Assembly: GCA_937862675.1 (NCBI GenBank) | Contig: CALMEC010000366.1 | Coordinates: forward strand, 1 to 8,909 | DNA: 8,909 nt | Direction: 5' to 3' | DNA from: an uncultured Actinomycetes bacterium | GTDB lineage: Bacteria > Actinomycetota > Thermoleophilia > Miltoncostaeales > Miltoncostaeaceae | In this document: positions 1-5,397 of the stretch, piece after piece | Position numbering within the stretch: position 1 is the first letter of the stretch | How the letters are laid out: each line of letters begins with the position of its first letter | Program-made: the position numbers and the translations under genes | Notes under the pieces: generated by a model | The model's input: the letters and a program-made list of their open reading frames with translations, nothing else | Databases searched by the model: none | Told to the model about the DNA's origin: nothing

Positions 1-1
1 C

Positions 2-1465
2 GACGCCCCCTCCGGCGACGCGGCGACGGGGCCGGTGGCCGGTCCGGCGGCATCCGAGTCCGTGCTCACCGTCGGCGCTGCCGGTGCCACCACGCCCCCG
101 CGCACCGGTTCGCTCGCCCTGTCCATCGGCCCCGCCTCGGCCCGGCTGACGGGCCTGCCCCTCATGGGCGCATCACCCACCGGTGACGGCCTCCCGGTCG
201 TCGTCCTCTCCGGCTCCGACGGCGTGGGCACCGGGAGCACCCTGTCCGAGTACGTGGACGGACGCGGACAGAGCCGGGTCCGCGGCGCGCTTGTCGTCGT
301 GGCACGCGGAGGCGACACCATCCCCGAGAAGGCCCGGCTTGCGGCCCAGGCCGGTGCGCGGGGCCTGGCGGTCTGGGACCAGAACGGCGACGGGCGTTTT
401 CCCGGGATCGCCGCCGACACGATCATCCCCGTCCCCGTCGTCGGCCTCGGGCGTGAGCAGGGGCGGACGCTGCTCGACCACCGCGATCTGACGGTCACCA
501 TGTCGGCGGATCCGGTCACGGCGACGGGCGAGCACGTCGCCTCGTTCTCGTCACGAGGACCCACGGGCGAGGGGCACTCCGAACCGGATGTGATCGCCCC
601 CGGCGTGGACGTGCAGGCGGCGTATCCCGGGGACGGTCCGGAACTGCTCACCGCCCGGATCAGCGGCACGAGTCCCGCGGCGGCGGAGGTCGCGGCCGCG
701 GTCCTCCGGCTCCGCACCGACGAGCCGGACGTCACGCCGGCGCAGGTGCGCAGCGTCATCGTCCAGTCGGCGGAGTCGCTTCCGGGTGAGCCCGCCAGCG
801 CCCAGGGCGCCGGGCTCCTCCGTGCACCGCAGGCGCGGCCCGTCGCGATCGAACCGTCCATCGTGTCACTGCGACGCGCCCAGCACGCGCCGGCCGGGAC
901 CGTCTCGTTCGCCGTCAGCTCGATGACCGACGCGCCGCTGCGTCTCCGCGCGGCCATCATCCGCAACGGCGGGACGGTCGTGGCACCCGGCGAAGAGACT
1001 CCGCTGGCGGCGCACGGCCGCGCCACGATGAACGTCACCGTCCCCGCCGGTTTCCCCCCGTCGGACTCGACACTGGCTCTGGTCGACGGCGACGGGAAGG
1101 TCGTCGCGACCGCGCCGTTCGTCATCGTGCCGCCGGAGACGTCGGTGACGCGCCTCGCGGTTCCCACCGTCAACACGCGGTCGGCCATGGCACAGGTCAC
1201 GATCGGGATCACGGGCGGTGGCACCGCGCGGTCCCTGGAGGTGTGGCTGGTCCCGGCCGGGGGCGCCACAACCGGGGAGCCCGTCCTCATGAGCTCCGAC
1301 CAGGTCGAGGCGGAATGGCCCTCCGGCGCCTACCGGTTCTCGATGACGCGCCGGACCGCATCGGGCGAACAGGTCGCCGCCGGCCGCTACCGGGTGCGGG
1401 TCCGGGCCGTCGCGCCGGACGGCCGACGGATGGTGCGGCTGAGCGGGCCGTTCGTCCTCAAGTAA
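2..1465 (+). CDS. S8 subtilisin-like serine protease with PA domain, C-terminal part (5' truncated by window)
   Basis: The reading frame is open from base 2, so the N-terminus (signal peptide, catalytic Asp and His, probably the oxyanion Asn) lies left of the window; 487 residues are visible. Residues about 13-25 resemble the subtilase strand that precedes VLTVGA. Residues about 55-170 look like a protease-associated (PA) insert: two hydrophobic strands (GALVVVARGG, GARGLAVWDQ) and a closing IPVPVVGL. The subtilase core resumes at FSSRGP (182-187) and reaches the catalytic serine in SGTS (Ser224, codon 671-673). The usual GTSMAxPxVAG reads GTSPAAAEVAA here, so the serine is kept but the following Met and Pro are not. 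Residues about 285-487 are strand-rich and look like two beta-sandwich domains, common in secreted subtilases. The product is probably an exported peptidase; substrate unknown. The stop lies 3 bases before the rex -35 box, so no terminator fits between them. Confidence 0.85.
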   Translation, partial: DAPSGDAATGPVAGPAASESVLTVGAAGATTPPRTGSLALSIGPASARLTGLPLMGASPTGDGLPVVVLSGSDGVGTGSTLSEYVDGRGQSRVRGALVVVARGGDTIPEKARLAAQAGARGLAVWDQNGDGRFPGIAADTIIPVPVVGLGREQGRTLLDHRDLTVTMSADPVTATGEHVASFSSRGPTGEGHSEPDVIAPGVDVQAAYPGDGPELLTARISGTSPAAAEVAAAVLRLRTDEPDVTPAQVRSVIVQSAESLPGEPASAQGAGLLRAPQARPVAIEPSIVSLRRAQHAPAGTVSFAVSSMTDAPLRLRAAIIRNGGTVVAPGEETPLAAHGRATMNVTVPAGFPPSDSTLALVDGDGKVVATAPFVIVPPETSVTRLAVPTVNTRSAMAQVTIGITGGGTARSLEVWLVPAGGATTGEPVLMSSDQVEAEWPSGAYRFSMTRRTASGEQVAAGRYRVRVRAVAPDGRRMVRLSGPFVLK

Positions 1466-1468
1466 CAC

Positions 1469-1497
1469 TTGACACGACCGGTCGGTCGCGGCATTGT
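1469..1497 (+). promoter_or_regulatory. Candidate rex promoter (-35 TTGACA, weak -10 CATTGT)
   Basis: A perfect TTGACA stands at 1469-1474, three bases after the protease stop. Seventeen bases later comes CATTGT (1492-1497), a poor -10 that keeps only the A at position 2, T at 3 and T at 6. Transcription would start near 1504, inside the Rex-like inverted repeat, leaving a 5' UTR of about 45 bases. The -35 and its position are clear; the -10 assignment is inferred. Confidence 0.55.
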
Positions 1498-1516
1498 TTG
1501 TGACCGAGCCTCACAA
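1498..1516 (+). promoter_or_regulatory. Rex-like operator (autoregulation site)
   Basis: The sequence contains a perfect inverted repeat of TTGTGA (1498-1503) and TCACAA (1511-1516) around a 7-base centre. The arms equal the outer bases of the known Rex operator (TTGTGA-N6-TCACAA type). It covers the predicted start of transcription 34 bases before the rex ATG, where a bound repressor would block initiation. The spacer is 7 rather than the usual 6, which is the one departure from the consensus. Confidence 0.7.
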
Positions 1517-1536
1517 TCCGGACGGCTCCGCGTACA

Positions 1537-1542
1537 GAAGGA
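1537..1542 (+). promoter_or_regulatory. Ribosome binding site of rex
   Basis: GAAGGA at 1537-1542 lies 7 bases before the ATG at 1550. It decides the start: extending the frame upstream to 1469 would place the promoter and operator inside the gene. Confidence 0.8.
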
Positions 1543-1549
1543 CACGGCC

Positions 1550-2173
1550 ATGCCGCAGGATCGACTCACCCTCGGGGTCGCGGCGCGACTCTCGCGCTAT
1601 CTCCAGGTGCTCACCCAGGCCAAGAAGATGGGGAAGGTCTCCATCTCGTCGCAGGCGATCTCGGAGTACACCAACGTCAACCCGACGCAGATCCGTCGCG
1701 ACCTCTCGGGGTTCGGCAAGTTCGGCAAGCGGGGGGTCGGGTACGACATCGACATGCTCATCGCGCAGATCCGCAAGATCCTGCGCACCTCCGGTCAGCA
1801 CAACATCGCCCTGTTCGGGGCCGGCAACCTCGGTCTGGCGATCGCCAGCTCCGGCGTGTTCGTCGATCACGGCTTCCGGATCTCGGCGATCTTCGATGTC
1901 GACCCGGACAAGGTGGGGCAGAGGGTCGGCGACCTCACGGTCCGGCACTACTCGGACCTGCCGCAGGTCGTGGCGGAGGACGGGATCATGGTCGGCGTGA
2001 TGGCCGTGCCGAGCCACGCGGCGCAGATGGTGGCGGACGACCTCGTCGCGTCCGGGGTGAAGATCATCTTCAACTACTCCGACGCGCTCCTGACGGTTCC
2101 GTCCGACGTCACCGTCCACACGTCCAGCCCGGCCGTCGAGCTTCTCTACGCGCTCTACTTCTATCTGACCTGA
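1550..2173 (+). CDS. rex: Redox-sensing transcriptional repressor Rex
   Basis: The 207-residue product has the usual Rex length. Residues 4-80 form the winged-helix DNA-binding domain, with the family stretch NPTQIRRDLSGFGKFGKRGVGY (44-65) seen as recognition helix and wing. Residues 85-190 form a Rossmann fold with the dinucleotide loop GAGNLG (90-95) and acidic FDVDPDKVG (115-123) after the second strand. The C-terminal helix SSPAVELLYALYFYL is the segment that swaps between subunits of the dimer. In the family, Rex represses respiratory and fermentation genes when NAD+ is high and lets go of DNA when NADH binds; the action is cytoplasmic. The gene has its own promoter and a Rex-like operator, so autoregulation is likely. 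It is followed by two GC-rich hairpins and appears monocistronic. Identity is secure; its regulon cannot be seen here. Confidence 0.97.
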   Translation: MPQDRLTLGVAARLSRYLQVLTQAKKMGKVSISSQAISEYTNVNPTQIRRDLSGFGKFGKRGVGYDIDMLIAQIRKILRTSGQHNIALFGAGNLGLAIASSGVFVDHGFRISAIFDVDPDKVGQRVGDLTVRHYSDLPQVVAEDGIMVGVMAVPSHAAQMVADDLVASGVKIIFNYSDALLTVPSDVTVHTSSPAVELLYALYFYLT

Positions 2174-2176
2174 CGG

Positions 2177-2222
2177 TCCGCCGTGCCGTCGGCGGAGCGG
2201 CCCGCACGGAGCCGACGTGCGG
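2177..2222 (+). terminator. Tandem GC-rich hairpins after rex (candidate terminator)
   Basis: Four bases after the rex stop, TCCGCCG (2177-2183) pairs perfectly with CGGCGGA (2190-2196) over a 6-base loop. A second perfect 7-bp stem follows: CCGCACG (2202-2208) with CGTGCGG (2216-2222). There is no T tract, so a classical intrinsic terminator is not shown. Such U-less hairpins are often proposed as terminators in high-GC actinobacteria. Confidence 0.45.
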
Positions 2223-2240
2223 ACAACTTGTCAGACAAGT
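2222..2240 (+). promoter_or_regulatory. Triple half-site GACAA-TTGTC-GACAA, candidate operator for the DUF815 gene
   Basis: Three pentamers alternate in orientation at a strict 6-base step: GACAA (2222-2226), TTGTC (2228-2232), GACAA (2234-2238). The last two sit in a perfect 15-bp palindrome, ACTTGTC-A-GACAAGT (2226-2240). The core TTGTCAGACAA resembles sites of GntR-family (FadR-type) repressors. It overlaps the expected -35 region of an extended -10 box at 2243-2251. The regulator is not encoded in the window, unless Rex were to bind this different motif, which I consider unlikely. Confidence 0.55.
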
Positions 2241-2242
2241 CG

Positions 2243-2251
2243 TGCTATCGT
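2243..2251 (+). promoter_or_regulatory. Extended -10 box of the DUF815 gene
   Basis: TGCTATCGT combines a TGn extension (2243-2245) with a TAnnnT hexamer (2246-2251). No good -35 lies 17 bases upstream, as expected for an extended -10 promoter or one that needs an activator. Transcription would begin near 2258. Confidence 0.45.
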
Positions 2252-2324
2252 CGGCCGGCCGTCGATCCCGGTGCGCGAACCGGGTCCGTGGGTCGACCCG
2301 TCCGCCGAACCGAGACACCGACAC

Positions 2325-3521
2325 GTGAAGACACCGCTCATCGGATACGCGCCGCTGCACGACGACCCGCTCGTCGGGCCGCTCCTCGACCTGGCCGACG
2401 ACCCGTCGCCCGGGAACGCGCGGCGCGTGGCGGGAGCCCTGGTCACCCTCGACACGTCGGTCCCGTTCTCGGTCGCCCGGCGCGTCCTGGCGGCGACCGG
2501 GCCGCTCCCGGACGCCGCGCGCACCGGACTGGGCGAGCGCCCGCAGCGCGTCCTCGCCCGTGAGCTCGGCCGTCTGGGGCGACTCGCCCACCAGGACCTC
2601 CGTGCGGCACTCGACGTCCACGGGCTGGGGGACTACGTCCCCGATCAGGACGAGCTGCCGGCGTCCGCGATCGCACTCCCGCGTGCGGCCGCCGATCTCT
2701 CGGCCCGCATGGCGGCCGGCGGGGGATGGGACGCGCTGGCCGGCGCGGTGGCCGACTTCCACCTGCGGGAGGGGGTCGGTGCGCTGGCCGTCCACCGCGT
2801 GCTGCGCGTCGTCGGCGGTGTGCCGGGCGGCATCGCGCATCCGGACGTGGTGCGCGAGGAGGACCTGGTGGGCGGAGGGGAGATCCGCGGGCGCCTCGCC
2901 TCGGTGCTCCGTGCGTTCGTCGCGGGCGCGCCGCCGGTCGACGTCCTGCTCTACGGTCCGCCCGGCACCGGGAAGTCCACCACCGTCCACGCCCTCGCGT
3001 CGGAGTTCGCCGACGACGGTCTCCGGCTCGTCCAGATCGACCGGGGCGAGATGTCCACGCTCGGCGCCGTGATGGACGGCCTGCGGGGAGCGGGACCCCG
3101 GTGCGTGATCGTCCTTGACGACCTGGTGTTCGACGACCGCGAGCGCACCGATCGCGAGCTCCGGGCCATGCTGGAGGGCGACGCCTCGGCGCGCCCTGCC
3201 AACGTGGCCGTCTGGGCGACCTCCAACCGGATGCGCCTCATCCACGAGACGCGGTCCGAGCGGGAGGACGACCTGGAGGAGCACCTCGGCCGCGGGGAGC
3301 GCTCCGCGCTGGCCAGCCGGTTCGGTCTGCGCATCGGCTTCGGTGCGCTCACGGTGGAGCAGTTCCTCGATGTCGCGCGGTCGCTCGTGGTGCGGCGACT
3401 CGGCACGCTCCCCGAGTCCTTCGAGTCGCGCGCGCGCCGGTTCGCGGTCGACCGGGGCCTCACACCACGGTCGGCACGTCAGTTCGCCGATCTCTGCGTC
3501 GACGGTGACGTGGCGGACTGA
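2325..3521 (+). CDS. DUF815-type AAA+ ATPase, function unknown
   Basis: The 398-residue product has an alanine- and leucine-rich helical N-terminal half (about 1-200) with no recognised fold, then a AAA+ ATPase. Walker A is GPPGTGKS (211-218), Walker B is VIVLDDL with D265 and D266, and sensor 1 is ATSN with N301. ASRFGLRIGF (around R332) may supply the arginine finger. The stretch around LDDLVFDDRERTDRELRAML, then ARPANV and ATSNR, is characteristic of the DUF815 family of ATP-binding proteins, whose role is not established to my knowledge. No membrane segment or signal is seen, so it is probably cytoplasmic. I chose GTG 2325, although it has no clear Shine-Dalgarno. GTG 2271 is possible; GTG 2217 would run through the operator and -10 box. 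The gene stands alone between rex and the ligase and has its own candidate promoter. Confidence 0.85.
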   Translation: MKTPLIGYAPLHDDPLVGPLLDLADDPSPGNARRVAGALVTLDTSVPFSVARRVLAATGPLPDAARTGLGERPQRVLARELGRLGRLAHQDLRAALDVHGLGDYVPDQDELPASAIALPRAAADLSARMAAGGGWDALAGAVADFHLREGVGALAVHRVLRVVGGVPGGIAHPDVVREEDLVGGGEIRGRLASVLRAFVAGAPPVDVLLYGPPGTGKSTTVHALASEFADDGLRLVQIDRGEMSTLGAVMDGLRGAGPRCVIVLDDLVFDDRERTDRELRAMLEGDASARPANVAVWATSNRMRLIHETRSEREDDLEEHLGRGERSALASRFGLRIGFGALTVEQFLDVARSLVVRRLGTLPESFESRARRFAVDRGLTPRSARQFADLCVDGDVAD

Positions 3522-3522
3522 G

Positions 3523-3598
3523 GGGCGTTCCGCCCGTGCTCCGCGGCCGCCCCGAGGGGGGGGGCGGTCCGCCCGCCGGGCACATGCGGACCGGCGGG
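3523..3598 (+). terminator. Hairpin cluster after the DUF815 gene (candidate terminator)
   Basis: Just after the stop, GGGCG (3523-3527) and CGCCC (3531-3535) pair over TTC. Further on, the same 5-bp stem recurs (3562-3566 with 3570-3574, loop GTC). An alternative 8-bp perfect stem, CCCGCCGG (3572-3579) with CCGGCGGG (3591-3598), shares bases with it, so only one of the last two can form at a time. A run of nine G (3556-3564) sits in between. No T tract follows. A terminator is the simplest reading, but an attenuator-like switch is not excluded. Confidence 0.4.
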
Positions 3599-3618
3599 GC
3601 GGGTGCTCCGGGCGGCGT

Positions 3619-3627
3619 TGCTACACT
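3619..3627 (+). promoter_or_regulatory. Extended -10 box of the YbdK-like ligase gene
   Basis: TGCTACACT (TGn plus TACACT, 3622-3627) ends 8 bases before the GTG at 3636. Initiation would fall at or within two bases of the GTG, which predicts a leaderless mRNA. No Shine-Dalgarno sequence precedes the GTG, in agreement. Confidence 0.55.
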
Positions 3628-3635
3628 CGGCCGCA

Positions 3636-4832
3636 GTGACCGCACCGGATTCACAGGGCCTCCTGGAGGGAGTCGAAGCGCGGTTCGCCGACTCCACCGA
3701 TTTCACCGTGGGGCTCGAGGAGGAGTACCAGATCCTCGATCGTGAGACCCGGGCGCTCACCAACCGGTTCGAGGACGTGATGGGGGCCGTGCCGGAGCCC
3801 ATCGCGGAACGTTTCGCCGGTGAGCTGATCGCCAGCGAGATCGAATACCGGACCGTCAAGCACGACACCTTCGCAACCGCTGCCCGGGAGCTCGTCGAGG
3901 GTCGCCTCGCGGCGATCGACGTGGCGGACCGCGTGGGCGTCGACCTCGGCATCACGGGTGTCCATCCCTTCAGCCGCTGGGAGGACCAGCGGCTCATCGA
4001 CACCCCCCACTACCGGCTCCTGGACGAGACGCTCGGATACGTGGCGTGGACCAACAACACCTGGTCGACTCATCTGCACTGCGGGATCCGCGACGCGGAC
4101 CGGGCCATCGCGATCATGACCGCGATGCGCGGTGTCCTCCCGGAGCTGCTCGCCGTCTCGGCCAACAGTCCCATCTTCATGGGGCGCGCCACACGGCTGC
4201 ATTCGACACGCACCCAGGTGTTCGTCCGCAGCTTCCCGCGCTGCGGCATCCCGGACGCGTTCCGGGACTGGCGGGAGTACGCCGACTACATCCGGTTCCT
4301 CGAGACGTCGAACTCCATCCGCAAGAGCACCCAGATCTGGTGGAGCATCCGTCCGCACCACAGCTTCGGGACCATCGAGGTGCGCATCTGCGACGGCCAG
4401 ACGGACATGCGTCACGCCGTGGCCGTCATGGCCCTGGCCTACGCGGCCATCGCCCGTTTCGCGGCGGCGTACGACGACGGGGAACCTCTGCCGGCACATG
4501 CCGACCGGGTCCTCGAGGAGAACCTCTGGCGTGCCATCCGGTACGGGCAGGAGGGGATGATGATCGACCTCGACACGGCACGTGAACGACCCACCCGGAA
4601 CGCCCTGACGGCCCTGTGCGACTGGGTCGATCCGGTCGTCGACGGTCTCGGCCTGCGTCGCTTCATCGATGACGCCCGCCAATTGATCGAGGGTGACAAC
4701 GGCGCACTCTGGCAACTGGATCTCCTCGCTAAGCTGGGCTCTCCGGCGGAGGTCGTGGAGGCGGTCATCGAGCGCACGCGGACATCCGCCCTCGCCATGC
4801 GCGACGAGCTTCAGAAGGAGATGGTCATATGA
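3636..4832 (+). CDS. YbdK-family carboxylate-amine ligase (glutamate-cysteine ligase type 2)
   Basis: The 398-residue product belongs to the GCS2 superfamily, which joins the gamma-carboxyl of glutamate to an amine using ATP; the classic product is gamma-glutamylcysteine. Family landmarks in order: TVGLEEEYQILD (24-35) at the nucleotide/metal site, GVHPF (108-112), HLHCG (146-150, the place of the usual HVHVG), LLAVSANSPIF (171-181), and WWSIRPHHSFGTIEVR (235-250) followed by CDGQTD. It is cytoplasmic, with no membrane segments. Length is near the YbdK norm (about 370) with a short extra N-terminus. True substrate is uncertain: YbdK members often show weak cysteine-ligase activity, and actinobacteria mostly use mycothiol rather than glutathione. 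GTG 3636 is chosen because a -10 box ends 8 bases before it; GTG 3603 would include that box. The stop overlaps the next start by ATGA, so the two genes are translationally coupled. Confidence 0.9.
   Translation: MTAPDSQGLLEGVEARFADSTDFTVGLEEEYQILDRETRALTNRFEDVMGAVPEPIAERFAGELIASEIEYRTVKHDTFATAARELVEGRLAAIDVADRVGVDLGITGVHPFSRWEDQRLIDTPHYRLLDETLGYVAWTNNTWSTHLHCGIRDADRAIAIMTAMRGVLPELLAVSANSPIFMGRATRLHSTRTQVFVRSFPRCGIPDAFRDWREYADYIRFLETSNSIRKSTQIWWSIRPHHSFGTIEVRICDGQTDMRHAVAVMALAYAAIARFAAAYDDGEPLPAHADRVLEENLWRAIRYGQEGMMIDLDTARERPTRNALTALCDWVDPVVDGLGLRRFIDDARQLIEGDNGALWQLDLLAKLGSPAEVVEAVIERTRTSALAMRDELQKEMVI
4813..4820 (+). promoter_or_regulatory. Strong internal ribosome binding site for the DUF1844-like gene
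   Basis: AGAAGGAG at 4813-4820, inside the last codons of the ligase gene, lies 8 bases before the ATG at 4829. It is among the best Shine-Dalgarno matches in the window and supports this start for the overlapping gene. Confidence 0.8.
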
Positions 4833-5290
4833 CCGACGAGCCACCCCGCACCGACGCCCCGACCGGCGGGCCCGACCCCGGCCAGATGAACGCCGAGGAG
4901 CTGATGCGGGAGATGGCGCGTCAGCTCGCGGAGCGTCCGGTCCGTGATTTCGTCATGCAGACGATGGCGACGTTCGCCGACCTCGCCGGAATCCGGATCG
5001 GACTGGGACCCGAGGGGGCGGCTCGCCGTGATCTGCCGCAGGCACGTCTCGCCATCGAGACCCTGCGCGCACTGGTGGCGGTCATCGAGGCCGAGGGGGG
5101 CGCCGCCCAGGCGCGCCCGTTCCGTGAACCGCTGGCGCAGCTCCAGATGCTGTACGCCCGGGCCGCGGAGGAGGAGGCGTCGAACGCGGCGTCCGCTCCC
5201 GACGAGCCCGAGGCCGATTCGGGACTCTGGACGCCGGACGGTCCCGGCAAGAAGCCGGGTGACTCCGGCCTGTGGACGCCGGGGACCTGA
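4829..5290 (+). CDS. DUF1844-like small protein with C-terminal SGLWTP repeats
   Basis: This 153-residue protein has three parts. Residues 1-20 are polar and proline-rich. Residues about 21-112 are helical and resemble DUF1844: a conserved-looking helix (RPVRDFVMQTMATFADLAGI), then a second helix (DLPQARLAIETLRALVAVIEAE) and a third (PLAQLQMLYARAAEEE). The tail is acidic and flexible and ends with two copies of DSGLWTP (5216-5236 and 5261-5281), 45 bases or 15 residues apart, separated by a G/P/K linker. DUF1844 has no assigned function that I know of. No membrane segment or signal is seen. ATGA overlap with the ligase stop and a strong internal Shine-Dalgarno put it in the same operon, so a role linked to the ligase is plausible but unproven. 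The family assignment is moderate because the match is by pattern only. Confidence 0.75.
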   Translation: MTDEPPRTDAPTGGPDPGQMNAEELMREMARQLAERPVRDFVMQTMATFADLAGIRIGLGPEGAARRDLPQARLAIETLRALVAVIEAEGGAAQARPFREPLAQLQMLYARAAEEEASNAASAPDEPEADSGLWTPDGPGKKPGDSGLWTPGT

Positions 5291-5353
5291 CGGGTCGCCG
5301 GAATCCCGCGGGCGGATCGCATCGGCACGTCCGGTGAACGAGGTGCAGGAGAT

Positions 5354-5371
5354 GGGGAGTTCGCGCTCCCC
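5354..5371 (+). other. Leader hairpin upstream of the MTA phosphorylase gene
   Basis: GGGGAG (5354-5359) pairs with CTCCCC (5366-5371) over the loop TTCGCG, in the 107-base gap between the DUF1844-like stop and the next start. It ends 13 bases before the Shine-Dalgarno. No T tract follows, so it is not a typical terminator. It could be a 5' leader element or an RNA processing/stability structure. I could not match it to a known riboswitch. Confidence 0.35.
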
Positions 5372-5383
5372 GGCAAATCAACG

Positions 5384-5390
5384 TGGAGGG
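5384..5390 (+). promoter_or_regulatory. Ribosome binding site of the MTA phosphorylase gene
   Basis: TGGAGGG lies 7 bases before GTG 5398. It rules out the in-frame GTG at 5383, which would itself overlap this site and has no Shine-Dalgarno of its own. Confidence 0.8.
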
Positions 5391-5397
5391 TTGTCGA

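Noticed and set aside
1475..1484. Perfect 10-bp palindrome CGACCGGTCG in the rex promoter spacer
   Set aside because: It is short, built only from common GC-rich words, and repeated GGTCG units make it likely by chance. The Rex-like repeat is a better operator.
1469..1549. 27-residue N-terminal extension of Rex from an upstream start
   Set aside because: It would translate through the promoter and Rex-like operator. The ATG at 1550 has a good Shine-Dalgarno and gives the normal Rex N-terminus.
2109..3284. Long minus-strand open frame opposite the DUF815 gene (similar ones at 3651-4844 and 4921-6153)
   Set aside because: All are low-complexity R/D/G/H-rich translations opposite well-supported plus-strand genes, without ribosome sites or recognisable domains.
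5291..5397. Known SAM/SAH riboswitch before mtnP
   Set aside because: The gap is short and shows one simple hairpin. I could not find the conserved core of any SAM or SAH class.
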